Below, in pieces: positions 11,647 to 21,933 of a DNA stretch of 64,000 nucleotides (its first letter is position 1; each line of letters begins with the position of its first letter). The notes beneath the pieces are model-generated. The model saw only the letters and a program-made list of their open reading frames with translations, was not told the DNA's origin and ran no database searches. The position numbers were made by a program, and so were the translations under genes. Origin of the DNA: CAYWBW01 sp964456745. Lineage in GTDB: Bacteria > Patescibacteriota > Gracilibacteria > GCA-2401425 > JAJOLG01. Where the stretch lies: contig CAYWBW010000008.1 in the NCBI GenBank assembly GCA_964456745.1, positions 1-64,000 on the forward strand, read 5' to 3'.

Positions 11647-11839
11647 AATTTCATGATATTGTTGTACCTACAAAAATAACTAATAAAGAAAAAATACTTG
11701 AATAAAACAAGAATTGATAGTTATCCAAAGTATTTTGTCATATTTTAGAAACAACTGGAATAAATGCCCATAATACAATACAGATTAATGTTAGAATTAT
11801 TGCCTTTGATCTATTCGATAAATTGTTCATGTTCATCAT
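11612..11839 (-). pseudogene. EamA/DMT transporter N-terminal fragment
   Basis: A 75-residue frame with two transmembrane segments in the pattern of the EamA (drug/metabolite transporter) N-terminus: LTLICIVLWAFIPVVSK, then a second helix after NYQFLFYSS. A full EamA protein has ten helices, so this is the first fifth only. Its end runs into the Bro-N fragment in another frame, as expected if recombination truncated the gene. Confidence 0.5.
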
Positions 11840-11917
11840 TTATTTTAATTCTAATGAGTTTTTATGTCTAATTTGTATCTATCTCTATTGTGGATAATTG
11901 AATGTCATATAAGGCAT

Positions 11918-12217
11918 TTATTTGTTTACAAACGATGGTCAAACCTTGCACGGAATAATATCAATTTTCTCCCACACTTTACCAGTCACATAAGGCTCTA
12001 CCTTTAACCATTTATCTAACTCTTTTCTTGAAAGAAAATCAACAATATAAATTGAACCATTCATTTGATTCTTTTGATCAAGTAAAGCTACTCAATACAA
12101 AGCATTTCATTGAAATTTTAACTTATCTCACAAAGCAATATGATCCTTACGAGCTTTCAATCGCCTGCTTAAAGCCTTATCATCTTTATAGTCATAAGCT
12201 ATAATTGTAAATTGCAT
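11918..12217 (-). CDS. YCII-domain protein
   Basis: 99 residues of the YciI-like dimeric alpha/beta barrel family: MQFTIIAYDYKDDKALSRRLKARKDHI, GNALYGVALLDQKNQMNGSIYIVDF and the terminal KVWEKIDIIPCKVG. Key family traits are the YD near the N-terminus, the R-x-x-H helix, and the G-S core strand. Biochemical roles of the family are mostly unknown; some members are putative enzymes. A second YCII gene lies 870 bp away with the TSUP exporter gene between them. Confidence 0.8.
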
Positions 12218-12235
12218 AAAATATTAGTTAAAAAA

Positions 12236-12979
12236 TTATTTGTATAGAATCAGTATTATTGTTCAAATCACAGCAATTGAAAAAATAAATCTAAGTATTT
12301 TTTCATCACTCTTATGTAACAGTAAAGCTCATAAATATCATCAAATCACACTTGCCCCTAATCATAATAATGCCACATTCCAATCAATATTATTATTCAA
12401 ATAATAAATGTAACTTGATAGAATAATTATTGATCAAACTGTTATCATCCTATATAAAACAACTCTCTTTAAACTAAATCACGTAAGAGTTATAAATATT
12501 GTAGAAAATATAATTCATCATCAAGCTCACACCATTGGTATATAAACTCATGCCATAAAAAAACATAAGGCAAATATAATATTTCTAAGAACTTTATTTA
12601 TTGAGAATTTAATTTGTTCTTTGTATGGAAATAGCCAATAAACATACAATATTGAAATGGATATTAGGATAATTAGTTTAATTACTTCTCTATCAAATAA
12701 TAATGCAAGCTTAGTTCAGACAATAGCTCACAGAAGTGAAATGATAATAAAATATCAATATCTCTTTTCGAAATTAAAATTTCAATCCTTACTAAATTTG
12801 TACAAAAATCATAAAACAATTCAAAGGGCTGCAAAGTTTAATGATGCAACTGCGGTAACTGGCTCAATTCATTTAAGTAATAGTACTGGTGCTACTAAAA
12901 ATCATCATCAACCTCATAATAATACATCTACTGTGCTACTTGTTAGGAATGTAAATATGTAAATTAGACTATCTATCAT
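12236..12979 (-). CDS. TauE/SafE (TSUP) family membrane permease
   Basis: 247 residues with about eight transmembrane helices. The two characteristic repeats are visible: an N-terminal half with VLLGGGGFLVAPVLLLKGIEPVTAVA and a C-terminal half with MVGAGGGIIFSTIFITLTGFSLKRVV. Glycines in both repeats are TGA codons. Family members export or import sulfite, sulfoacetate or related anions; the substrate cannot be inferred. It lies between two YCII genes on the same strand, which may form one operon. Confidence 0.85.
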
Positions 12980-13086
12980 TTAGTTTATTTATAATTTAAG
13001 TTATCAAGTAGGCTCAAGTAATTATTATAAATATAGCATTAAAACCATTACCCTGAAGCTTGTTTATAATATTTTTCATCATTATT

Positions 13087-13389
13087 TTAAGTTTTATTTA
13101 TATCAAAAGCAGCTCAAAAGAATCCATCTGCACATAGAAGCTTCTCAATGCTTTTCCAAACTCATGCTGTAGCGTATACTTCACTTTTTAAATATTCATC
13201 TAATTCTCCTTCATTTTGATAGTCCATTACCATAATAGAGCCGATCATTTCTTCATTTTCAATTATTGCAGTGCCAAAAACAAAGCTTTTATTTTCTTTA
13301 ATTGATTTAAGGTGCTGCTCTCGAACTGCTAGTCTGCGTGACTGAGCTTCTGAATCTTTGCCATCTCGGCATATTAATACATATTTCAT
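13087..13389 (-). CDS. YCII-domain protein (second copy)
   Basis: 100 residues (MKYVLICRDGKDSEAQ start) with RRLAVREQHL, FVFGTAIIENEEMIGSIMVMDY and KSEVYATAGVWKSIEKL, matching the YCII fold with the helix Arg-x-x-His and the G-S core strand. It is divergent from the copy at 11918-12217, so this is not a recent duplication. Same strand as the TSUP gene downstream. Confidence 0.82.
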
Positions 13390-13599
13390 AATTAATTAGT
13401 GGTTATTTTATATTTATTAGACAAGTAATTAAAGCTTTTTCTGTCATTTAAATCAAATATTTTTATTTTTAAACCAAAAAATCCTTGAACCCCCTGCTTG
13501 GACTCGAATCAATTTACTTGTTTCGAGTATTGTGAGCTATTATGCCAAGAATGAGTGTGATGAATTTCTAATTATGCTTGAAGATTACATTGTTAAAAA

Positions 13600-14022
13600 T
13601 TACGATAACTGAAATTTATTGTCTAAAAAATCTAAATTTAAAATCTTTTTATTTATTTCTAAAAATTCCATTCAAAGTAAAATCACATCACGTTTTGGTG
13701 AATATGGCATATTACTTTCATAAATAAATATTTCTGACTCATATTCATGATTTCACAAACAGAACCATATAAATCATAAATATGATCTCACTTTTCAAGA
13801 TGCTGTTTCTATCCATTTACTCTTTGGTAATTCAATTGGGCTTTTCAAAAATTTAAAATTATTAACTACTGATGACTTTTCTCATTTTCACACAAAATAT
13901 GGAACAGTTAAAAATCATGTAAATCAAGTATCTATAACACATTTAATATTTGTATTTTTTAATAATTTATCTTTTACAGTAACAACAGCAAAAGGCTCAA
14001 AATTTTCTACAGTAATCTTCAT
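13600..14022 (-). CDS. Clan AA (retropepsin-like) aspartic protease
   Basis: 140 residues. The catalytic motif CVIDTGFTGFLTVP (residues about 31-44, DTG with Gly as TGA) and the C-terminal VILLGMEFLEINK motif define a single-lobe retropepsin-type fold. Such proteins act as homodimers, each giving one Asp. No membrane segment or secretion signal is present. The substrate is unknown. A small basic ORF lies just upstream on the same strand. Confidence 0.78.
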
Positions 14023-14056
14023 AAACTAGGTAATTCTTAATTTATGCTCATCAAGA

Positions 14057-14239
14057 TTAGTTTCTAGTTTTTTTTTCACATCTAGATATTAATTGATTAG
14101 CTTGATCTTCTGTCATTACATTATTAATCCAAGCTGGCTTTCTAACACTTTTTGTACGAGTTGTTGATTTGTTTTTTGTTTGCATAAGTAATGAAATTAA
14201 AACTAATAATAGTTTAATAATTATTTTAATATAAATCAA
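14057..14239 (-). CDS. Small basic hypothetical protein
   Basis: From ATG at 14239 the frame has 60 residues: a hydrophobic N-terminal segment (about 18 residues, Ile/Leu-rich) and then a Lys/Arg/Thr-rich segment ending CEKKTRN. A start at the internal Met (residue 19, before QTKNKSTTRT) would give a soluble 42-residue protein. It lies 34 bp upstream of the aspartic protease on the same strand. Not recognised, and it may not be a gene. Confidence 0.35.
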   Translation of the reverse strand: MIYIKIIIKLLLVLISLLMQTKNKSTTRTKSVRKPAWINNVMTEDQANQLISRCEKKTRN

Positions 14240-14240
14240 T

Positions 14241-14660
14241 TTATTTCAAATCCCTTTCTAACATGAAATATTTCATATCTTTACATAATTTATATCATAA
14301 TTTTTTGTAAAAATCTAAAACTTCTTGATTGTCATCTTCTACAAATACAAATGGTCTTTGACATTTGTATAATTTTTCCTTTATCATTTTTTCAACTTCA
14401 TTAATAAACATGCGTCAAATTCATTTATTTCTATATTTATCCTTAACACAAAGGTGATAGATTAGTTGAACTGCAGGATCATGAGTAATAAAACAGCATC
14501 ATATAAGTTTACTATCTTCTTCGTACACTAAGACTGATCAAGGAAAATGTTTAACTTTCTCCTCAAGCATTTCTGCATTATCAATTTCTTCATAATACAT
14601 TCAATTCTCTTTAAGTAAATTTTTTACTTGTGTATGGTCTGATGGTTTAGCAACAAACAA
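14241..14660 (-). CDS. GNAT-family N-acetyltransferase
   Basis: 139 residues with the GNAT core: beta4-alpha3 segment LIYHLCVKDKYRNKGIGRMFINEVE holds the acetyl-CoA binding R/Q-x-x-G-x-G/A loop (two of its Gly are TGA), followed by VFVEDDNQEVLDFYKKLGYKL. The start is uncertain: I use TTG at 14660; an ATG five codons upstream is followed directly by TAG, so a recent nonsense change there is possible. Substrate unknown. Confidence 0.75.
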
Positions 14661-14813
14661 GTACTCACATATTTTCTACATGAGTATCATGTCATATTAC
14701 TATGATTCTGTCAATTTTGGGGACGCTAACTGCATTATCTGAACTAAAACTTGTTTATACTTATTCTACAATAGTTAAGCCAATCTTATCTAATGTTATT
14801 TTTAAAGTAGCTT

Positions 14814-15386
14814 CTACCTAAATTGCTCAAAGTCAGGATTAATAATCTCGTCCATATATGTATCTATAAATCATTTAGTTTCTCAATCATGACCAATCAA
14901 TTCTCAAAGCTTTTTATATTTTTTTTCTTTATGAAGTTTAATTATTTCTGATAATCACCAAGTTCATCAAATATCATCTATGCACATTACTCATTTTCAT
15001 TTCTTTAAATATGGATATTGATCAATATTTAAATCTTTACTATTTAATATATCTTGCAAGGTAACATCAAATTCCCATCAATCTCAAAAATCATAAGAAT
15101 AAAGACATTTATCATTTTTATGTTTTAGATAAATCTCCAATTTCTTTTTATCAGATGGGTTTGATTCATACATTCATCCTCAATCATCATCAGGATGAGT
15201 AAGTGCAATTTCTTGAAATCAATCCTTAATTGTAAACTCATTTAAGTGTCAACCGACAAATCAAAAATAATCCATTATACACTCACTTAAGCTAAAAAAG
15301 GAATCGGAAGATTTTATGTATATTGTCCTATATGACGATGGAGTAAAATCCCTTAACTGAACTTTGATTTGATAAATTTTAGACAT
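14814..15386 (-). CDS. Plasmid pRiA4b ORF-3-like protein
   Basis: 190 residues. The start (MSKIYQIKVQLRDFTPSSYRTI) and the central CLYSYDFGDGWEFDVTLQDIL segment are the hallmarks of the pRiA4b ORF-3 (IS1096 passenger, TnpR-like) family, followed by ECIDDIGGTWGL-like glycine-rich residues (here MCIDDIGGTWGL). The family often travels with mobile elements but its function is unknown. It stands alone here, in an accessory zone. Confidence 0.82.
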
Positions 15387-15441
15387 ATATTTTAATATTA
15401 ATGCTTTTATACTCTAAATTTTAATTATAAATATTCAAGTT

Positions 15442-16065
15442 TTATTCACTCTTTTTATTTTTTAATCTCTTTTGACTCTCTCATTCATTCAAATAATTCC
15501 CATCACTAACTACACTTCTTCAAAGCTCTTTTTCAGTATCTTTTCTAGCCTTACCTGCTACAGATCATCACCTGTTAGCTACTTTCTTGTTTTTGAGAAA
15601 AATATCAGGTTTTTCTTTTTTAAATATTTCAGTAGTTACCTTTTCTCAAAGCATATTGAATATTAATTCAAGATCAGTCATATAATCTCTAAGATTCTCT
15701 TTCTTTAGATTTTTATGTTTTTTATATTCACTTGGAGTCATGCCAAATGTAGCTTTTGATATTTCTGCTGTAAGAATTGCATAATCTATTTGATTTTCAA
15801 TTCATCTTTCTTTCCATTCATCTGTAAGATTTTGTCTTATTGCAATTGACCTTTTTAAGCTATCAGCTTTATTTTCAGATACATAAACAAAATCTCAACT
15901 TACAAAGTCATTTAACAAGTTTCATCATCTAATTACAGGTACTCAGTTACTAGTAAACATTTCAACTTTTAGATTTGATCAAAATGGTCACATTGCTATA
16001 TCATAAATATTTTCTCATAAAGTAGTCTGTACCCATCAATTTTGTGTAACATTTCCTTGTGTCAT
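15442..16065 (-). CDS. HsdS-DinD chimeric protein
   Basis: 207 residues made of two unrelated parts in one open frame. Residues about 1-72 read as the start of a type I restriction specificity-subunit target domain (GWVQTTLGENIYDIA, GPFGSNLK, GVPVIRGGNL). Residues about 75-207 match the C-terminal half of DinD-type proteins (FGMTPSEYKKHKNLKKENLRD, MTDLELIFNMLGE, KKVANRGGSVAGKARKD, GRSVVSDGNYL). It starts 6 bases downstream of the fic stop. The fusion probably arose by illegitimate recombination within a decaying type I R-M locus; whether it is functional is unknown. Confidence 0.65.
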
Positions 16066-16071
16066 ACAAGC

Positions 16072-17208
16072 TTATTTATTAAGTATATTTAAATATTTAT
16101 GAAATGAAAAAAGTCTATTTCTTTTATTTCATGTAATTTCTTTCAAAACCCCAAGATTTACAAAATCCATTATTAAAGCATTACTTGCCTTTGGTGAAAG
16201 TCAAACAAAATTCTTTACTAGTTGAGATGAAATAACTGGTTTTTTAAAAATATTTTCAAGTAAAATATTTGCATTTTTTACCTTACGACCAAGAGTTGGA
16301 ATCTTTTTAAAAGATATATCATCCTTTAAAGACATTATTTGTTTTAACGATTTAATAGCCTCTGCAGAGGTGGTTTCAACTGCTTCTAAAAAAAATAATA
16401 TCCATCATTTAAGATCACTTCTTTCACGAGCAAATGTAAGTTTGTCATAATATAAAGGCTTATTTTTTTCAAAGAAATCAGATATATATAAAAGTGGCTT
16501 ATCTAACATTCATACACTAACAAGGTATAAAGAAATCATAAGTCTTCATATTCTTCAGTTTCAATCCAAAAATGGATGAATTGTTTCAAATTGATAATGA
16601 ACTATTGCAATCTTTATCAAATAAGGAAGTGAAATTTCATCATTATGCAAAAACTTTTCAATATCTGACATTAAATCACTAACATGTTCTGCACTTGGTG
16701 GGATAAAAATTGCATCTTGTAAATTTGCTCAACCAATCCAATTTTGACTACTTCTAAATTCTCACGGTTTTTTATGTTTTCATCTGACATGAGAAAGTAA
16801 TATTTTATGTGCATTTTTAATCATTCTATTTGAAATGGGTATATCATTAAGAGCTTCAATAGTATAGTTAAGAGCCTCCCTGTATTTGATAGTCTCAACC
16901 CAGTCATCTTTATGTTCAGGATTAACATCAACCTCATCAGAAAACGCCTCTTCAATATTAGTCTTTGTTCATTCAATTCTGCTGGATGTAACAGCCTCTT
17001 TCATTACATAAGATTGAATAAAAAGATCAATATCAGGCACAAATTTTGCAAAAGAATTTAATTCTCATAATTTTAAAGATACAGATTCCAGTTTTTTTTG
17101 GATTTTTATATCATTAATATTCCATGAGTGATTTATGTTTTCAGGTAGAAAATATTTGTATTTATACGCTTTTTGCCATTTGCCAGCTAAAAATTGAGAA
17201 ATGTCCAT
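16072..17208 (-). CDS. fic: Fic family protein (AMPylase type)
   Basis: 378 residues. The catalytic Fic motif HPFLDGNGRIGR is intact, with all three glycines encoded by TGA. An inhibitory-helix motif TSSRIEG (residues 74-80) lies N-terminal to it, the arrangement of class II Fic proteins, which self-inhibit through the Glu. A C-terminal winged-helix-like region follows. Fic enzymes transfer AMP to target protein hydroxyls. It sits between an HsdM fragment and the HsdS-DinD chimera, a common place for fic genes within type I R-M loci. Two direct repeats precede its ATG. Confidence 0.9.
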
Positions 17209-17211
17209 TTT

Positions 17212-17267
17212 TTATAAAAGTAAAATATAAAATTATTTATTTTAGTTTAATATATAAAAGTAAAATA
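17212..17267. repeat. Direct repeats upstream of fic
   Basis: A 15-base AT-rich element, TATAAAAGTAAAATA, occurs at 17213-17227 and again at 17253-17267, 40 bp apart, in the short gap between the fic ATG and the HsdM fragment. They could be operator sites or chance in AT-rich DNA; the exact match and promoter-proximal position favour a regulatory role. Confidence 0.4.
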
Positions 17268-17284
17268 AGCAAATTCTTATTTTA

Positions 17285-17677
17285 CTATATTTTTAGATTA
17301 AATCCTATATTACTTAGCTGTTTTTTGATTTCTTCATCAAGCTCTTTTTCTTTTTTCATTTGCTCAGACAGTTTACTCGTAAGATCTGCCATTTTATCCT
17401 CAAAAAGTATTCAGTCATCTATTTCATCAGGAATACCAACATATCTTCAAGGAGTAAGTATAAAATTATGTTTTTTAACCTCATATATTTTTGCAGATTT
17501 ACAAAATCATTTTATATCTTCATACTTTCAATCTATTTTTCTCCATTCATGATAAGTGTTTGTAATCTTATCCATATCTTCATCTGTAAACTCCCTGTGA
17601 GTTCTATCAGCCATAAATCACATTTCAGAAGCATCAATAAATAAAATCTCTCAATTTCTTTTTCTATCTCAATTCAT
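17285..17677 (-). pseudogene. hsdM: Type I restriction methylase HsdM, C-terminal fragment
   Basis: 130 residues matching only the C-terminal end of HsdM: GEILFIDASEMGFMADR-like segment, HREFTDEDMDKITNTYHEW, GFCKSAKIYEV and HNFILTPGRYVG. The SAM-binding and NPPF catalytic regions are missing, so no methylase activity is possible. The fragment begins at a joint near 17697, where the opposite strand switches to a recombinase remnant. Confidence 0.8.
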
Positions 17678-17700
17678 ATCATGTCTTTTTTTAGAAATAA

Positions 17701-18219
17701 ACCAAAGCAATACAAGAAAAACTAGAAAATGATATTGATAATGTATGAAGCAAACGAAATAGTAAATTCAAAGAACTTACTGATAAAAAAACAAAATTAA
17801 TGGATGATTTAGATTTCTTAAAAAGAATAAACTTAAATTTTTAAAAGACTGAACATATAGCTGACCAGAATACAACCAAGAAAAAGAAAAGCTAATAAAA
17901 GAAATGAAGAATATTGATAAAATGTTTAGTATTCAAACTGAAACAGAAGAAGAAATGTTTAAGTTTGTAGAAGATTTTTCTGAACTCATAAAAATGGCTT
18001 CCATACTTTATAAAAAGGGTACTGAGAAAGAAAGACAAGAGATATGTAATTTAGTGTTTTCTGAACTCATTGTAAAAGACGGCAAAGTGGCTTAATATAC
18101 AGCTAAAGAATGATTTCAAGAGCTTTTGGATAATAATTTAAAAAAACCTCCTAAAATGGCTTTAGGAAGAGTTTTAGGAAAAAGATACAGGGAGAAAAAT
18201 CTAGAAGATTTTTCTAATG
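17701..18219 (+). pseudogene. Serine recombinase C-terminal remnant
   Basis: Charged coiled-coil sequence (QEKLENDIDN...KFKELTDKKTKLMDDL) ends in TAA at 17842-17844 but continues in the +1 frame (KFLKDGTYSGPEYNQEKEKL...), so there is a frameshift. The second part (FVEDFSELIKMASILYKKG...LIVKDGKVA) matches the tail of large serine recombinases, then has a TAA at 18093-18095 and continues toward tRNA-His. No resolvase or recombinase domain remains. This is a dead integrase whose tail abuts the tRNA it once targeted. Confidence 0.65.
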
Positions 18220-18295
18220 GGGAGCCTTATGGGTCTCGAACCCATGGCCTCCAGGACCACAACCTAGCGCTCTAACCAACTGAGCTAAAGGCTCC
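18220..18295 (-). tRNA. tRNA-His (GTG)
   Basis: A full cloverleaf on the minus strand. The acceptor GGAGCCT pairs with AGGCTCC; the D arm is TAGCTCAGTTGGTTAGAGC. The anticodon stem CTAGG/CCTGG encloses loop TTGTGGT, giving anticodon GTG (His). The T arm is ATGGGTTCGAGACCCAT. Its 3' end borders the serine recombinase remnant, so it looks like a former integration site. Confidence 0.92.
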
Positions 18296-18402
18296 ACATA
18301 TAAAATCTAAGAAATTTTAATTTATTGAATAAAAAAGTAAAGAGCTTATTACCCAATTTAAATTAAAACTTTTAAATTCGAAATATTCTTTAAATTTCTA
18401 AC

Positions 18403-19746
18403 TTATATTATGTCTTTCACACTCACTATCTGAATAACTTCTAAATCTAGTTTTGGAATTTTCTTTGTTGTTGGAATAATTGCCTTCTTAAATCACAACT
18501 TTTCCACCTCTTTCAATCTTTTTTCTAAAAATGGAACAGATCTTATTTCTCCAGAAAGTCATACTTCTCAAAAATATACTGTCTTTTCATCAATTGATTT
18601 CTTATTTTTTGATGAGATAATCGCCATACAAATAGCTAAATCCAAAGCTGGCTCACTTGCTTTAAATCCTCCAACTGAATTTACAAAAACATCCATTTGA
18701 TCAAGTTTAATTGAGCAATGCTTTTGCAACACTGCAATAAGTATATTTAGCCTGCTTACATCTATTCAACTAGTTACTCTTTTAGGATAAGTAAAATTTG
18801 TAAAAGTTGTAAGTGCTTGAATCTCTAACAAAAATGGTCTTGTTCATTCGATTGTTACCGTTATACATGATCACTGACTATTTACCATTCTTCATTCTAA
18901 GAAAAGCTCTGAAGGATTTGAAACTTCTTTAAGTCACTTGTCGCACATATCAAAAATTCAAATTTCTGAAGTTGCTCAAAACCTATTCTTGATTCATCTA
19001 AGCATTCTAAGATTTGAGTATCTTTCTCATTCAAAATTTATACAAACATCAACCAAATGAGCAAGTAACTGCGGACCTGCCATCTCACCTCCTTTTGTTA
19101 CTTGTCAAATTAATAAAAGCGGTGAAGATCTTTTCTTAAAAAACTGCATCAACACTTCTGTACAAGCTTTTATTTGAGAAACAGATCAAGCTCATCATGT
19201 AACTCACTTAATAGTCATAACATTTATTGAATCTATTACAACAAAATCAGGATTAAATTTTGTCACACTTGCTATAATCGCATCAACGTCATTATTGTTT
19301 ATCAAATCTATTTTGGGTAACTGACTTCAAAAAAGCCTCTTAGCTCTTAATGATATCTGACTTATTGATTCTTCTCATGAAATATATAAAACCTTTTTTC
19401 ATTTAACGGATAATTTTCAAAGCACTTGAAGAACTAAAGTGGATTTTCATATTCACGGATTTCATGTAAACAAAGTCAAACTATCTTTTACAAATCCTCA
19501 TCAAAGAACTCTATCAAATTCTCAAATTCATACTGCTAACCTATCATCGTCAATCACACTAACATCAGATCAAAGACTCGTAATGTCCAAAGCTTTAGTA
19601 TTAAATGTTTGATCATCTTTTACGCTATCATCTATCACATCCTCAACGTAAGTATTCCATCCTTTACATTCATAACACTGCCCAGCCCATCTTGGACTTT
19701 GATAACTACATTTCTGACAAATATATACTGTTTTTAACTTTGGCAT
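18403..19746 (-). CDS. radA: DNA repair protein RadA/Sms
   Basis: 447 residues in the RadA order: N-terminal C4 zinc finger (CQKC...CYEC), RecA-like ATPase with Walker A GNPGIGKST near residue 85, the RadA-specific KNRFGAT motif, and a C-terminal Lon-protease-like domain (INVSVGG-like VNSVGGFKASEPALDLAI). Acts on branched recombination intermediates as a hexameric helicase. The ATG at 19746 begins just before the zinc finger. Divergent from the gene at 19835. Confidence 0.94.
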
Positions 19747-19834
19747 TTGATTTTTTTATTAATTTTTTCTCAATTTTTTTGACAAACTACAATCTTTATG
19801 TATTTTATTATACCTATTTATTTAATCAATACAA

Positions 19835-20749
19835 ATGCTAGCACTTAAATCCGCTAATAGACTCAGATCAGGAATTTCAATTCAAGATATACAAAAAGAA
19901 AATTGAAATATTACAGCTATCTTAACACTAAAATGAAATAGGTGAAATAAATTTGATATCGATGCAACAAGACAGTCTTTAAAAAATCTTATAAATCAAT
20001 GTGATTGGTGAAATGCTAAAATACAAGTTTCTTGTGAAAGAATTCAAAAAAAGAATAGAAAAGGCTTAGGAAATCCTAACAGTAAAAAGGAAGAAGAGAG
20101 AAGAAAAAGAGAAGAAAGAGAAAGAATAAAAGTTACATTTAGTAATGGTAATGCTAAAAAAATAATGGCAACAATTGATGGACAATGTTTTATGACTCAA
20201 ATTGGTTTACTGGAAATATTTTCAGGCAAAGAAAGATGATCAAGCTCACTTGTTTTTTATGGTTCTGTTATTTTAGTGTGATTAATTTTATATTATGGTT
20301 TTCCAGGTATTATCGCCTTAATTTCCAAACAAGAGCAAGAACAAGCTGTTAAAGAACTGCAAGCAAAAAATCCAAATGTAGTAATTGATACTCATTTTAG
20401 GAACAGCCCATATTATAGAAAATTATTATCACAATATATACCAGGTTCAGAAAATATTGACAGACGATTAATTAATGCTGTTGAGGAAAGAATTGTTCAA
20501 ATGACAGACTTAAGAAGAAAGGGTAAATATGATAAGGCTGATGCTTTAATGTTATTTGCAGAAACACTACCAACAACTAAAAATTGAATAGCAACTGTAT
20601 GAAGATCTATTAAGATTGTCGATACAAGCAAAGTAAGATCTCTTATAAATGAAAAATGACATTTATCACCAAAAACTGTTATTATTACAGTTGCTTGAAA
20701 AGATTATTGTTATAGTCAGTATGGAGCTAATTTGAATAAAAAGAATTAG
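19835..20749 (+). CDS. Hypothetical single-pass membrane protein
   Basis: 304 residues. An N-terminal soluble region has a very charged Lys/Arg/Glu run (about residues 75-100, KKEEERRKREERERIK), then a single transmembrane helix (SLVFYGSVILVGLILYYGF) at about 150-170, then a coiled-coil-like stretch and a C-terminal domain (YDKADALMLFAETLPTTKN). No signal peptide or recognised motif. Stands alone after the divergent radA. Confidence 0.7.
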
Positions 20750-20821
20750 TTTTGAATTAATTTAAGTAATAACTAAACATTTTGTTTATTATAAATAACT
20801 TTAATAATATTTTTTATATCA

Positions 20822-21238
20822 TTATTGATTAAAAAAAGGTAAGTTAACCCATTCCCTTGTATTTTTAATAACTCAAGATGCATCATTTCTTTTTTCAAAA
20901 AGAGCATTTCATGCTTTAATTAATTGAAATCTAGTTGAAGTATCAGCAACCTGACATCAATTTGGACATTTAACTGTTTCAAGCTTTCAAGCTGACACCA
21001 AAGGAGCACGTGCAAAACATGAATCTTTTATTTTAGAATTACCAACCTGTTTATATGCAGCAGAACAAACAGAAGAATCTCAATTTTTTAAAACTAAAGG
21101 AATGAGAGCACGTTTATCATATTTAACACCTGCCCGACATTCAAAAATATCACCTTCTTGATTACAAACTGGTTGCAATACAGGTAAATCTTTATCTCTC
21201 ATTTTTGATAAAGTAAATGCTTTGTTTTCAGTATCCAT
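20822..21238 (-). CDS. Hypothetical protein with several cysteines
   Basis: 138 residues with five spaced cysteines (in CNQEGDIFEC, SSVCSAA, KDSCF, VKCPNWC segments) and no membrane segment. It contains one of the few CGG codons in the window. It is followed upstream on the same strand by another unknown small gene, 230 bp away. Not recognised. Confidence 0.6.
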
Positions 21239-21471
21239 ATAAATTTAAATTATAAATATAATTAATGCCATTTTTAACATTTAAATATAAAAGTCAAGTA
21301 TTTTAACATTATTTTGACAATATGTAAAAAAATATACATTAACACTATATTATTAATGCGTTAACAAATATAAATTTAATATTATGAATAAATATATAAA
21401 CAATTAAATTCTCTATCGCTATAAATGACGATAATACACCAACTTAAGTATAATTAAATCGAGTACCTATA

Positions 21472-21864
21472 TTAATACTTAATATTAATAGCAACAAAAG
21501 CTTCAGCTAAAACCGCAAATGTTCTTTGTGCAGATAAAACATTAGCAAAATTTTTAACAATAATATTTGTCGCCCCTTCTTTCAGTCTAGCAATTGCTGA
21601 TGATGTACCATCTTTCATAATATCTGTAACTGATATTTCTGAAGATCTTTTTTCTTCTCCATCATTAATAGCTTGCCTCATATCATCACTTGTTAAAGCC
21701 CATGGACCAGCTTCTTTAATTCTAGCTTGAAGACTTAAAATACTTAACTCAAGTTGTTTCAACTGATTTTCTCAATCATTAATATCTGGAAATGCGTTAA
21801 TTGATGTAATAAAATTTTCTGATTCTGTACTACTATCCGGCAATGTTGGTTTATGTATACTCAT
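21472..21864 (-). CDS. Hypothetical protein
   Basis: 130 residues, mostly helical: an N-terminal Ser/Asp-rich segment, a helix LKQLELSILSLQARIKEAG, and an Ala/Val-rich C-terminal helix (NVLSAQRTFAVLAEAFVAI). Only one TGA codon and rather more GC than neighbours. There is no membrane segment. Not recognised. Confidence 0.6.
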
Positions 21865-21933
21865 ATCTTTATAATTATTAAATAAATTTATAAGATACGA
21901 TTGTACATATTTCTGTTATAAAGTCAATAGATT

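Noticed and set aside
13471..13530. A tRNA-like 3' end (T-arm-like text with TTCGAGTC on the minus strand)
   Set aside because: The stem pairs only in part and no cloverleaf can be built; kept only as a hint of an integration scar.
14690..14813. Short minus-strand frame ending LKITLDKIGLTIVE
   Set aside because: Too short, no start and no recognisable family; treated as non-coding or scrap.
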